The notes beneath the pieces are model-generated. The model had not been told where the DNA came from. It saw only the letters and a list, made by a program, of their open reading frames with translations, and searched no databases. The position numbers and the translations under genes are program-made. 64,000 nucleotides of DNA, from the NCBI GenBank assembly GCA_947172415.1, contig OX359189.1, positions 7,330,501 through 7,394,500 on the forward strand, in the 5' to 3' direction. Positions within the stretch are counted from its first letter, which is position 1. Each line of letters starts with the position of its first letter. Below are positions 1-11,811 of the stretch, in pieces. The stretch is from Chondrosia reniformis (taxonomy: Eukaryota; Porifera; Demospongiae; Chondrillida; Chondrillidae).

Positions 1-1103
1 AGAAGTTTTGTGTTGAATGGCTCATACAATCTTTGAATCAGTTCCCTTTGTTCTCTACTGAAGTAAGCTTTCCCAACTCCTTTGTTGTAAGCACTGGATG
101 TTATATTCTTTAAAGTTTCGGAATCCATCTTATCAATACCGATAAAATCTATTATTTGATTAATTATTTTGCCAGGTGATTCAAAGAATTCTTCACTGTT
201 CACTATCATGACATTCTCAGCTGGCCAGTGACATAACCATTGTGATAAATGAATTAGATACAATCCTTCATAAAACATATTAGGACGCGTACGGCCTGGC
301 GGAGGAATGCATCCAATTCTCTGTATAAGTTCAGGAATAGTATCTATGTCAAGTGTAGAATCCGTAACAACTCCCTTTGCTGTAAAGGCTTTCATCAGAA
401 ATTTCCAGTCTTCTATAAAAGAAGTGCTAAAGTTATAAGCATTTTTGAAGCCAATACGTACTCTGAAGAGGTAGTTTGATATAAATCTTTTGTAAGGATT
501 CCTCAACAAGTAGACAATCTTAGCTTTGGTACCACAAGATTTGTGGATATTTTTTCTTGCTATGCAAGAAGTGGAATAGATGACACTGCTTTCTCCGATT
601 GTCATATTTTGTTTTATACTCTCGTTAGAATAGTATGACAAATAGGCTTGCCATGATTTAGTTGTAAAACTCTTATGAAAATAACCTGTTTCTCCACTAA
701 AGGGTCCTTTGTCCAAGCGTGGACCTTTAAATGATGGATGCTTAGAGAGATACTGAATTAGGGATGTAGTTCCACCTTTTCGAGTGCCGATGATAAACAA
801 AGAAGGACAGTGAGGACGTTCCTCGACTACAACTGGAGCTTTTTCCGGTGGACAAAGAGAATAATCGATATTTATCTTGTCTCCCATCACAGTCAAGGTT
901 GGTTCGCGATAAGGTTCAGCTGTATTATCTCCCAAACTGAGGCTAATTGCAAGCCTATCATATAACAAGCGCACGTTGTGAGACTTAACGAATTCCAACT
1001 GAGTATATTTCTCTGGAAATATCATCAACAGTATAAGTAGCAGGCCTAGGGTACAGCTAAGGAGGAAAAATATTAAATAAAGTTTAATTCCAGAAATCTT
1101 CAT
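1..1103 (-). CDS. Golgi-type sulfotransferase, partial (3' end outside window)
   Basis: One uninterrupted frame of 367 codons from the ATG at 1103-1101 to the window edge, with no intron. Residues 1-30 form a short basic start plus a hydrophobic signal-anchor, as in type II Golgi enzymes. A PAPS 5'-phosphosulfate loop follows about residue 98 (IIGTRKGGTTSLIQYL) and a 3'-phosphate motif about residue 190 (RNPYKRFISNY). These are the two hallmarks of the sulfotransferase fold that moves sulfate from PAPS to glycans in the Golgi lumen. Spacing and motifs are closest to heparan-sulfate-type or other carbohydrate sulfotransferases; the exact acceptor cannot be told. Its start faces MATE-1 across 1.7 kb. 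The family call is firm, the substrate is not. Confidence 0.87.
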   Translation of the reverse strand, partial: MKISGIKLYLIFFLLSCTLGLLLILLMIFPEKYTQLEFVKSHNVRLLYDRLAISLSLGDNTAEPYREPTLTVMGDKINIDYSLCPPEKAPVVVEERPHCPSLFIIGTRKGGTTSLIQYLSKHPSFKGPRLDKGPFSGETGYFHKSFTTKSWQAYLSYYSNESIKQNMTIGESSVIYSTSCIARKNIHKSCGTKAKIVYLLRNPYKRFISNYLFRVRIGFKNAYNFSTSFIEDWKFLMKAFTAKGVVTDSTLDIDTIPELIQRIGCIPPPGRTRPNMFYEGLYLIHLSQWLCHWPAENVMIVNSEEFFESPGKIINQIIDFIGIDKMDSETLKNITSSAYNKGVGKAYFSREQRELIQRLYEPFNTKL

Positions 1104-2831
1104 CCCTGTTACGTGCTATAAGACTGTTTTCACGAGAATGATTCATCAAGACGGTTAATTGCATGGAGCCACTATGCAACGTTTAGAATGCATATATGCA
1201 CGTTTCTGGTATGTATAAGGGTGTAATATTTAAATTGAATACTGTTAGTTCAACACTTCAGATAGTGTCAGATCGTATAGCCTTGCACATGGTATATAGC
1301 TTTTTTAAAGACATTCAATTGGAAGATTATGTATATGCCTGAAGCTTAATTTTTATTATAGATCTACATACTTATATTTTCCCTGCATGACGTTGACTTC
1401 AAATGAAATTATATATACGCTTGAAGGTATTCATGCACATTCTATTGTATATGGAAATTAAACAACTGGTGATGAGTCATTTAAAGGGGTCTAACTATTT
1501 AACCATTTTGCTAAAGAGATCTTTTAATAGTCAAATGTAATCAAAAATCTGATCCTATATATATATATATACTGATTTATGATCATGAGCTGATAATTGT
1601 ATTGTATATAATACATCTGTTTCTAACCCCATGGTTTTATAATTACTTGGAAATAGCTAAGAGTGCATGATCAAAGTCAACTACTGCAATTATCAGATGG
1701 TTTCTTGTAATATTAATTGTTCTTACAACCCTATAGGAAAGTTTAATTCTATATCCTTGAACAAAGCTTAAGAGTTTTTACATCAACATATATACAAATT
1801 GTTTAAGCTAGCTAAATCCATATAACTTATACTACCCACTGGTAAGGTAAATTTCTGTTCAAATTGACTCCAGTGCAAAATTCTGAGTACCAAAGTACCG
1901 TTAGAAATGGCAACCACTGCATGATCACCTCTCATGCAGTCATCCATGTAAAGATGGTATGAAATCCTTGAAACAACACCATGCATCCTTAGAGCTCATT
2001 GATGTGGTATACTTCTGGTGGTGAGTTTGGAGATTTGTCTTTGGTATCCTTACTGAAATATAATTCACCCTATATGTACATGTATGTATAATTCTCAAGT
2101 TCATATATACATGTATACGTACATATAATTTTCTGCACACCTCTGAAATCACACCAACATTTCAGCTAGTACTATTATATTTATGACAAAGGTCGCCAAT
2201 TGAGAGTTTTATGGCTATAGCCATTCACTGATCCTTTAAATTTAATTGCAGAAAGGTTATGCATATTGCATTTTATCCTGCAGGGGTTTAATATTCATAT
2301 AGAATATATAGTGTTCACCTATAAAAGTTTTATGAAATATAAGAATTCCTTTAAATTAGTATATTAGCTTGAACTTTAAGTCAATGTTAATTATCCTTAG
2401 AAGTTTCGGACTAGGTAATCTATTTGTTTTATACTTTCTGATGATAAAGTGATTAACACCCACCTGGACAAGCATGTATTATAAAATTTATATATGAGAG
2501 TGAATAGTTTGTGGCATCTGATCTCATATGATCATGCATGAGTATACTGGACATATATCATATCACCAGTGAAATGTACCTTGAGAGTTAGCTATCAATT
2601 TATGGGGAAAACATGCAATGGAGTGTGACTGTGGCAGTTGTATATAGCTCAGTGGCAGAGCCCAGGCCGTCTCCAGAAAATGCTGCAATTAGTATTAAAT
2701 AGTGCTTAATTTTGTTGTGTGTTTGAACAGAATCCCTACCATTGCAAATCAGCAGGCACGTACAATTACATCTAAGCAGGATATGATGCAATAGTCAAAA
2801 CATGATAAACATAATTACATACTCTAGAAAA
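1104..2831. other. Intergenic spacer, sulfotransferase / MATE-1
   Basis: AT-rich spacer between two divergently oriented genes. Only short open frames with no domain-like sequence are present; several TA-rich runs (for example near 1555-1575). I see no RNA gene or recognisable element. Confidence 0.6.
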
Positions 2832-4921
2832 ATGGAGGATAGTGGAGATTTTCGCGATCGCTGTGTACGTATACGTAAACGAAGATGTACACCTGTTGGA
2901 TGGATTAAAAAGGAATCTTGGCTTTTATTTAAATTATTTTGGCCTACAGTTTCAGCCTTAATTCTTGAACAACTGGTTTTTGTAATTTCCCTTTTTTTCG
3001 TCGGCCACATCAAAGGGAAGGGAGCTCTGTCCTTAGAAGCTACTGGTCTAGCTGTGAGTATTATCAACATTTCAGTTTATTCCATTGCCTTGGGAATGAC
3101 GTCCGCCATAGATACAGTTGCTTCGCAAGCATATGGTGCCAAGAATTTCAAAAAAGTAGGAATTATGTTGCAACGGGGTATTTGTATACTGGGATTGGCA
3201 ATGTTACTTGTATTTGCACTATGGGTCAATATTGAGTCGTTTCTGAACATGCTCCAGCAGCCTCCGTGTGTCATTCAACTGTCCAAACAGTACATTCAGA
3301 TTTACATGGCAGCAGTGCCTGCTCTGTATCTCTTTATAGTACTACAGAAGTATCTTCAGGTTCAGAATATAGTGTTGCCATTTATAGCCACCGCATTAAC
3401 TATGAATATCACTAGTGCTATTTTGCACTATATATTTATATATGTGGCCAACATGGGTGTACGTGGTGCAGCCCTCGCTGTTGTAATTGCTATGTATTCT
3501 AGTCTGTTTCTCCTGATTCTCATCATTATTGCATTTAAGCTTTACAAGAAGACATGGTTTGGATGGAGTAGGGACTGTCTAAATGGGTGGTGGGAGTTTG
3601 TGAGATACGGTGTACCTGGGCTGGTGATGATTTGCTTTGAATGGTGGAGCTTTGAAATTGGTTACCTTGTCTTGGGTACAGCTGAAGATGGTCCACTTCA
3701 ACAAGGAGTTCATGCGATTCTCATGTCACTCATAACAGTAGCTTTTATCGTACCTTATTCCCTGGGTATAGCAGTCACAATAAGAATAGGAAATGAACTA
3801 GGAGCAGGTATGTGTTACTATATAGTGCAACTTAGATCAATGCATTCAGCACAATAGCTAGGAAATGCATACAGATAGCTATAGGAAAAGGCTGATACTC
3901 TTCTTATGTCAGCTGCATGCCTGTATGCAAATGTATGCTTTAGTATTTATTACTTCTATTCAATTTCCTTTTCACAGGAAATCCCAAGATAGCCAAGCAA
4001 TCCTTATTTGTTGGATTCCTATATTTCGGGATATGGATGATATTCATCCAGACAATGTTTTATTCACTTCGAGTATACATTCCTCTGGTCTTTACATCAG
4101 ATATTTGCATATTGGAACATATTGGAAAGGTGGCCATTTTCTTAATTAGTCCTATAATGTTGTTTGACCACTTTCAAGCATTTATTGGTGGAGCTCTAAG
4201 AGGCCTGGGAAAGCAGACTTATGCTGCAATTATAAATTTTTTCAGTTATTTTGTTATTGGTGTTCCACTTGGGTGCGTATTGGCTCTCCCCGTTGCCATG
4301 GGAGCAGTGGGGTTTTGGACCGGTCTCTGTGTAGCAGTAGCTATGCAAGCTCTCTTGTATTGCCTGATTCTCATCTCCATCAACTGGAAGAAGGAATCTG
4401 AAAAGGCGCAGAAAACAGCTGGAGCAACTGCTACAGATATTTCAGAAGAATCTACCAATCTGAAGAATGATGTAGAAATGATAGAATTGTTGTCAGATGA
4501 TATTAAAGAAGACGACTCTGATGAGCATATAGCCATTGAGACCAGGTTTACTTCAGCAACGAACTCTATAGATTCAGGTGTACAGGACCTTTTGCCAAAT
4601 GAAGTTGACCAATCAGAAGAAGATGATGATTTGCTAGTCCCAACTTCTAATTCAGAAATAGCAGAGTCTGAATCTGAAGTAAATGTGAAACTAATTGCAA
4701 ATGGGATAGACGCAAAACAGTCAAAGAAACACAAATTTGTTGAGAAGGAAGTTCATTTGTCTAAGAAGATCTTCTTTAGTCGTCTTATCTTTGCTGGGAT
4801 TGCATTACTAGTGTTAATTATTGCAATTATTGTCAGTCAACTGCTGGTGTACCGTCCACAAGTCTGTTTAGATATCACCTTAAATAGCACCAATGCTACA
4901 AGATCTGAAGTTTTATGTTAG
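2832..4921 (+). CDS. MATE-1: multidrug and toxin extrusion transporter (SLC47-like)
   Basis: Two exons, 2832-3807 and 3978-4921, joined in phase 1 (donor GTATGT, acceptor TTCACAG) give 639 residues. An in-frame ATG 30 bp upstream exists; 2832 is chosen because it lines up with the conserved start of the paralogues. MATE proteins export organic cations in exchange for protons or sodium. Twelve membrane segments are followed by a long acidic cytosolic stretch (NWKKESEKAQK onward) and a 13th C-terminal helix, the layout of animal MATEs. The TM7 motif CFEWWSFE keeps both glutamates matching human MATE1 Glu273 and Glu278. It is clearly diverged from MATE-2/3 except over about 3283-3668, where it is almost identical (see findings). 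It converges on MATE-2. Confidence 0.93.
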
Positions 4922-5605
4922 CTGTAGCAAGAAAAGGGGCTACCTGTAATATAGCTGCGTTAACTTCTACAGAACATGATTAATTCTCTTAGCTTCTCTT
5001 CATTTAATTTAATGATCACCATTTAATTTATTCATTTGTACAATCAGCATGTACAGTTTTATACCATTAATAAGCATGTCTTTAAATAATATTTGATATT
5101 AATATACTAGTACTTATACAGTATATACATGTAAATGTTATAAAATCACACTTAAAAATATTATATAGGCCAACCAGCTGCAGCCAATATTACAAAGTCT
5201 TATATATATCTTGGCTGCATGCATATGGGAGACTGAAATGGCAACCAGTATATATATACGTATTATGCGAATCATGCATGATTAATATAATTATATATAT
5301 ATATTGCCTCGATCCCAGTCATCCAAGATGGAAATTATAATCAAAAAGCCAGACAGCTGTTTCCCCCTAACCCCCTTTGCATGGACATATCATGATCAGT
5401 GTTGAAACTTTATTGATCCTCATCCATATATAGCTCTATAAGAAAAGGCTAGGCTTATATACCAAAAGTATAATAAATCTATAGGAATTAAAACATGCAT
5501 GCATGTCTATTATTTATATTCACATGATATATAGAATACTGATCAATATCAAACATGTAATATAGTCAATGCCATAAAACATAAAATTAGATGGACAGTC
5601 TGTAG
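4922..5605. other. Convergent 3' spacer, MATE-1 / MATE-2
   Basis: AT-rich DNA between the two stop codons, holding the 3' UTRs of both genes. A stretch at about 5308-5375 resembles the interior of the TIR element at 27324-27714 (shared GTCATCCAAGATGG and CAGACAGCTGTTT), so a decayed repeat is present. No gene seen. Confidence 0.55.
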
Positions 5606-7856
5606 TTAGCTGGTGGTACAGTGTGTAGAATTGGTGCTATTGAATGATGAATCAATGCACACTTCACGTTTGTATACAAACAGTTGACTGATGGTTACAG
5701 CAGTAATTAATATGAGCAATGCTATCCCTGTGACAATAATGCGGCTAATAATGGTCCTTCTTGACAGGTGAATCCCCTGACAGTTGGCAACTCCATTATC
5801 TGCATTACTGGTTTTCACATCGGCATTTGATTTATACGTAATAGCTTCACTTTCCTCTAAATCTGTTTCAATATTTTGTGAATTTGGAACTAGTAAATTA
5901 TCATCTTCTAAATAACCTTCTTCATTCGGTGGAAGACCTTGTACATTTGAATCTACACAGTTTGCTGTTGTTGAAGTAAAATCACTCTCAAGGGTTCCAC
6001 TCTCAAGGGTTCCACTCTCATCAGAGGCTTCTGTACCATTTGACAGCAAAGTTATCATTTCTATGTCATTCTGTGGCTTAACAGAGTCTTCTGAAATAAC
6101 TACAACTCCAGCAGTTTTACGAGCTTTATCAGATTCTTTCTTCCAGTTGCTACATACAACTATCAAAAAATATAAAATTGCCTGAGATGAAACAGCCACA
6201 CAAAGGCCTATCCAATACCCAACAGCACCCATTTCTTCTGGAATGGCTAACACGGAACCTAGAGGTATGCCAACAATAAAATAGCAAACGAAATTAACTA
6301 TAGCTGCATACAGTTGCTTTCCCAGGCCCTTGATAGCTCCAGCTAAGAATCCTTGAATTTGGTCAAATAGCATACTGGGGCCAGCCAAGAAAATGGCTAC
6401 CTTGCCAATGTGTTCTAAAACACATGGTTCATCTGTGTACAGCCTCGGAATGTATTCCCTCAGGGAGTAAAACAATATCTGCACTACAGTGATCCAGACC
6501 CCAATGAATATGCAGCCAACCAGAAATGACAATCTTGCCCCTCGTGGGTTACCTGTCAGAAGAGACAGACACAGTTAAAGGGGTGTCAAACACCCAATAC
6601 ATGGCTGATGTTTGGTGATTATATATGAACATGTGAAAGTTGTCAGGTCTGCCACCCATGACTGTTATCCACAATTCAACTTGATGGCATATTATAATTT
6701 TTAAGGTGTCAATAAGTAATACTTTGAATAGGGCAGCCATTTTTTGGCCCATCCCTACTTAGTTCAGCGGTTCTGTATAAAAATCCCTAAGCTTATACGT
6801 CTGCTCTATAGTCGTACATCTAGCCATTAAACAAACTGAATAATAAAGTCTCTTACCAGCTCCGAGTTCATTCCCCACTCTAATGTTCACAGCTATGCCA
6901 ATTGAAAATGGAATCATAAATAATATTGTCAGCAAGGTTATCAATATAGCATGAATATCCTGTTGTAATTTGCCATTTTCTGATACACCAGTTATTAAAT
7001 AACCAATTTCAAAGCTCCACCATTCAAAGCAAATCATCACCAGCCCAGGTACACCATATCTCACAAACTCCCACCATCCATTCAGACAGTCCCTACTCCA
7101 TCCAAACCATGTCTTCTTGTAAAGTTTAAATGCAATAATGATGAGAATCAGGAGAAACAGACTAGAATATAGGGCAATTACAACAGCGAGGGCTGCACCA
7201 CGTACACCCATATTGGCCACATATATAAATAAATAGTGCAAAATAGCACTAGTGATATTCATAGTTAATGCGGTGGCTATAAATGGCAACACTATATTCT
7301 GAACCTGAAGATACTTCTGTAGTACTATAAAGAGATACAGAGCAGGCACCGCTGCCATGTAAATCTGAATGTACTGTTTAGTGAGCTCAATAGCACATGG
7401 AGGTTGATGGAGGATGTGGAGAAGCGACTCAATGTTAGCCCATAACGCGTAAATCAACACGAGTATCAAGGCTAACGCGCAAATCCCGCGTTGCAGCATG
7501 ACTCCAACTTTCCTGTAGTTCTTGGCACCGTAGGCCTGCGACCCTAGAGTGTCTATCGCTGTAGACATTCCTATAGCAACTGAAAATGCAGTTACATTGA
7601 TAATGCTAACAGCAAGGCCGGTGGATTCCAAAGCTAGATCTGCATATCCATCGATGTGACCCACAAAGAATAGAGAAATGGTAAAAGTGAACTGTTCTAG
7701 GAATGAAGCAAGTGCCGTGGGCCATGCCAATTTAAATATCGACCTGGCCTCTCTTCTGACCGATTGAAGTCTGGAGGAGTGAGAAAGGCAGCTTCTACGG
7801 GGTATTCGTCCACGAGCCGGTTCATTCTCCTGGACAGATTCATGATCACCGGCCAT
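5606..7856 (-). CDS. MATE-2: multidrug and toxin extrusion transporter (SLC47-like)
   Basis: Two exons read leftward: 7856-6857 and 6552-5606 (donor GTAAGA, acceptor CTGACAG, phase 1), giving 648 residues. A further in-frame ATG at 7949 would add 31 residues; the ATG at 7856 (MAGDHESVQ) is preferred because it matches the MATE-1 start, but the upstream residues are also conserved in MATE-3, so this is open. Twelve-helix MATE core, acidic linker, 13th helix at the C-terminus. TM7 has CFEWWSFEIG with both key glutamates. Exon 1 of this gene and of MATE-3 have identical lengths (1000 nt). It is divergent from LDAH with about 0.2 kb between starts. Confidence 0.93.
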
Positions 7857-8058
7857 ATTTGATGTGAAAGTATAGTCTGACGAAATCAGGGTCTTTCTGA
7901 AGCAATAGTTGCGCAATAGGCTACAAGGTTCTAGTTTCGTACAGCCCATGTAAATGTAAGCGCATACAAACGTCTTGACATGTAAAGCTTTTATGTTCTA
8001 TATATTCCTTTCCTACAGATATCATTCAACCGTGCAATTTCCTATAGAGACGCAAAGT
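7857..8058. promoter_or_regulatory. Probable bidirectional promoter, MATE-2 / LDAH
   Basis: The two start codons point away from each other with only about 200 bp between them, less if the upstream in-frame ATGs at 7949 (MATE-2) and 7975 (LDAH) are used. The two genes must share promoter DNA. No TATA box or palindromic site stands out. Confidence 0.5.
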
Positions 8059-9489
8059 ATGGCAGTTGAAGAGAAAGATATCCTCGAAATTCCTACTAAC
8101 GTAGTTAGTTTAACCAGTTTAGATACCCCATCTAAAGCTACAACCATCCTAATTGTTCCCGGAAGTCCCGGCGCCTGTCATTTTTACATTCCCTTTATGC
8201 TAAAGCTGTACCAGTTGTTCCAACAGAAGATTAACATTTCTGCAATATCACATGCTGGTCACGCCCCCGGGGCTTACAGAAATAGTTCTCAGAGGCGTTG
8301 GTTTAATCTGAAAGAGCAAGTGAACCACAAAATTGCCTTTTTAGAAAGTCAGGTAAGGGTCATGACTATTGAAAGTTGCACCAAAAGCCAAGAACTTACA
8401 ATTGAGTAGAATAACATTGACTACGTAAACATTTTCTGTTCTAGTACTGATGTATGTAAGGCCCTACATGAGTTGCCTGATCTCAATCACAGGTGGCTTT
8501 GTTCCTTTTTCCCTGGTTTATCATGATAATCATACGTAGATCCAATTTTGTGTAGACTCATAAGTTGTTCATATTATGTAAGATATGTTTCCCCTCTTAA
8601 TGAGCCATAAACTATTTCTATTGTGCTATTTATGTGATTAGTGTATTTATTGTACGTATATATTATTATTATATAGTCAACCCAATTTATAAGAAATAGA
8701 CAACACCTTATTTTACAAAGTAGTACATTTTGCATATTGTTTTGTGATGAAGATTTGGAGCTACATGTACATTGACCAATACAGTTTTTTAAACATTGGT
8801 TTAACGCATTTTTCAAGTATTATATGTATATAAATACTTCATCTTTTAATGTTGTTTCAACTTTACTTCATTTGATCTGTCTGAAGGTACCCAATGACTC
8901 AGATTTGATTCTAATTGGGCATTCTATTGGCTGTTATATGATAATGCAAATGATGAAGACGTTACCAAAACAAAAAGTCAAAAAGTGCATCTTTCTTTGT
9001 CCAACTATTGAGAGGATGAATGAAACTTCATCTGGGAAGAAATTGAGACCTTTCTTTACATGGCTGAAGCCTTTTGTTCTCTTCTTTATTTGGTTGGCAT
9101 CCATTTTCCCCAGCAGCATCAAGAGGTGTGTCTTTAACCAAAGATTCAAACTGGGCCTCACTCCTAGATCACATGTTAGTCACATGACAGAGGCGTGCCT
9201 TAGCTTCTCCAGTCTTCCCTCCTTGTACAACATCCTGTCAATGGCAGAAGAAGAGATGAACACTGTGATTACTTTAGACCAACAAGTGTTAAGAGACAAT
9301 GAGGATATAATAACAATGTACTACACTGATAAGGACCACTGGGTACCAGATGATGCCTGTGAATTAATGAAGAGGAATTTCCCCAACATAGATGTAATTA
9401 GCTGTAATCAGGGTATTAAGCATGCTTTTGTACTTAAAGACTCTGAAGCTATTGCTGAATTTGTATTTTCTAATTTACAAAATTTCTAA
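8059..9489 (+). CDS. LDAH: Lipid droplet-associated hydrolase (LDAH family)
   Basis: Exons 8059-8352 and 8887-9489 (donor GTAAGG, acceptor CTGAAG, phase 0) give 298 residues, against about 325 in the human protein. LDAH is an alpha/beta-hydrolase-fold enzyme of lipid droplets linked to sterol-ester and triglyceride handling. Visible marks: oxyanion-side VPGSPG at about residue 37, SHAGH near residue 70, the nucleophile elbow GHSIG with Ser111, PTIERM, a hydrophobic droplet-targeting stretch at about 150-175, a TDKDHWVP acid region near 246-248 and the catalytic His near 277 (KHAF). An upstream ATG at 7975 would add 28 residues not typical of the family. Fragments of this gene's 3' half recur through the downstream array. 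Confidence 0.92.
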
Positions 9490-10344
9490 TGTATACATAC
9501 CAGTAATATTTAACTACGTATATATTGTATTTACAGTAAATGTTGAGATGTATGTAGATGTTTTTAAAAGGAATTCGAACTTCATAACTATACACAATGC
9601 ACATTACAATTACATAATTTTTGATCATCAAAAGAATTACATTTTATGGATAGTACGCCTCCAACCATTGGCATCTTAAACAGTAATAATAACTTTCACA
9701 TCTCTAAGTGGATAATTCATTACTACGTACTATAGTAGTAATGAATTATCCACTTTATTTATATTATTCCAAACAAATTGAACTTAGTGTAGGTGAGTTC
9801 AAAATAATTAATGTTTTTCTTAAACATTGCTTTCCTAGACTACATAACTTGCATAATTATGCATGAATGTAATTTTTAGTTATAAAATAATTATAAAAAA
9901 TACATACAAGGTATTAATAACAAACTATATACAATCAAGTATGCACAGTACAAGTTACAAAAAGTTAAATTTTTATATATTTTAGCCAATATAGGACTTA
10001 CGTAAGTGTACATGTAGTATATAATAGCTATGTATGCATTACAAAATCAAATGCACGAGATATGTATATATACCAAAATCCTTTAATATTTAAGGTCACT
10101 GTCCTATATAAGAAAGAGATTAATATTAAAGTTGTAACTGCATTATTTTGAAAACAATGTTTTATAATTTCATGACAACTATATATAAGCTGCCTTAAAT
10201 AACTTTAAAATGTGGTAGTTATTTACATGTAATCTTAAGCTTTTCGCCCATGCATGAGTGGAATGCAAACAATTAACCTCAATTGCCCAACTTGATAATA
10301 ATAATGTCGGGTAGTTTTCTTCTGCTATATATCTAGCTATAAGA
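9490..10344. other. Spacer downstream of LDAH
   Basis: AT-rich intergenic DNA with short unconvincing open frames. The one ordered structure is the inverted repeat at 9706-9755. No gene or RNA seen. Confidence 0.55.
9706..9755. repeat. Perfect inverted repeat (21-bp arms, 8-bp loop)
   Basis: Arms 9706-9726 and 9735-9755 are exact reverse complements. It sits about 220 bp past the LDAH stop and could be a small foldback element or a hairpin in the 3' region. Function unknown. Confidence 0.8.
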
Positions 10345-11010
10345 TAGTGTCTCCGATTTTCGAGTTAGCACTCAAAACAATATTCATATAACATTTTCAT
10401 GGAGACTATCACCAGGAATATCAAGCATCAGTTACTTTCGAATAATTATACTACTTGGATTCCCTCAGTACATCTAACTGTATCAGCAATTATCTTAATT
10501 TTAATGAACACTCGGATGGCCTCACAGCAATTAGCTCCCAAGCTTATGTTTATATAGTGATGACTTCTTCATTTTACTATTACTATGGAGAATATATTGT
10601 GTGGTTATTATACGTATATGTATCTGAATCTTCTACTCTTTGTTCCAAGCAAATAACAGTTGAAATAGGTAAGTTTGCCTGAAATTTTTTTCCACTTCAT
10701 CTCTATTAATATATGCTTCATATATATACAGTATAATATAATATATAAAATTCCCTTCTATTTAGAAAATGCTGTTTATTTGGAACTGAAAGTGAAATTA
10801 TCAGGTCAGGGGGGAATCGGCAGAAAGTTTTTGGTAAACTATAATGTTTACATGTAACAAGTAACTGTACGTACTATATAATTCATGCCAATGTTTGAAA
10901 CATTGCTATATTATACATATATATTGAAAGTCCATTAATTTACATTTAGGATGAATATTCTGCTAGCGAAATTCAAGTTCAGCTTATCGGACATTTCGTC
11001 ACAGATGACA
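10345..11010 (+). pseudogene. Receptor pseudogene psi-0
   Basis: Pieces of three receptor exons in order: the FN3 exon (about 10345-10670) with an extra base after TTTCGAATA and other indels that break the frame; exon 3 (about 10767-10842), which contains CAGGGGGGAATCGGC in place of the usual sequence; and the first 60 bp of exon 4 (about 10950-11010), after which homology stops abruptly. No signal-peptide exon, TM region or tail. It is a truncated copy of the receptor genes annotated at 11812, 28326, 48681 and 56036. Confidence 0.85.
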
Positions 11011-11017
11011 TGGATTT

Positions 11018-11579
11018 ATCAAAGACAGTCACACTATGTAATTACATGCACGACTACCTTATAAAGATGAGTGTCTATACATTCACTACTGGACTATATG
11101 CAATAATTCAATTATAGCATGTGTTTGTTGCCTACCATGAATGCTCGCTCACTCATTGTTTATCACAAGAGCACATAGGCTTGTGACAAAGTGTTAACAT
11201 TTTGATGACTTACTGATTCTTCCCCTTAAAACTATTAAATTTAGTACGCACATATATACCACATGTAATACATACTTTTATTCAATTACTGATTGTTTCT
11301 TTCTGTTAGAGTGAGATATTGATAATGATATTCTAATCCTTCCTTTATTGTATTGCTATACCATGTTGTATTACTAGTAACCATGGCATAGCTTGCAATT
11401 GCCATTAATCTTTGCAACTACCACAAAGTATAAGCAGTATATACCCATTGCTTTCCAGTTTGTTTGGAAAACTGGAATCAGCCAAAGTAAAACCCCTTAC
11501 TGCTATAGCACTAACAGACTAAGAGGATGCTAGTCGACACACCTCTATAGGGTTAGACACTGGCTGTATATAGATACTG
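11018..11579. other. Repeated array spacer upstream of receptor A
   Basis: This spacer recurs, with changes, upstream of receptor B (27129-28090), partly upstream of D (48250-48450) and of F (55190-55800). It includes a minus-strand open frame that is open in the B copy but interrupted here (TGG TAG), so it is shared non-coding DNA of the duplication unit rather than a gene. Confidence 0.6.
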
Positions 11580-11811
11580 CCCTTTGGCCTCTGTTGGATG
11601 CAAATGTTCCAGTAGCCACAGGGACAGTCTTGTCTATCGACGGGTAGCTACAAGGGAGAGAGTAAAACGATCCGTTCAGTACGCTCTTTTCTACAAAATA
11701 AGATGGCGGACTATTGATTATGACGTCATAATTACGCTCTTGCGTAAATTACGGGGCTATAAAGATCGCCGGGAAATCATTTTGAAGTCGTTGCTGCGCC
11801 ATTGAAAAGAA
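11580..11811 (+). promoter_or_regulatory. Receptor A promoter with CRE and YY1-like sites
   Basis: A block of about 230 bp is conserved upstream of all four intact receptors. It contains AAGATGGCGG (11700-11709), matching the YY1 core, and the palindrome TGACGTCA (11721-11728), the full CRE/ATF consensus, about 85 bp before the ATG. Factor identity is from known vertebrate consensus motifs; use in this animal is inferred. Confidence 0.6.

Noticed and set aside
1783..2791. Several 60-70-aa minus-strand frames left of MATE-1
   Set aside because: Short, low-complexity and unlike any protein; no splice structure linking them.
4246..4734. 162-aa minus-strand frame
   Set aside because: Antisense of MATE-1 exon 2, which has clear transporter homology on the plus strand.
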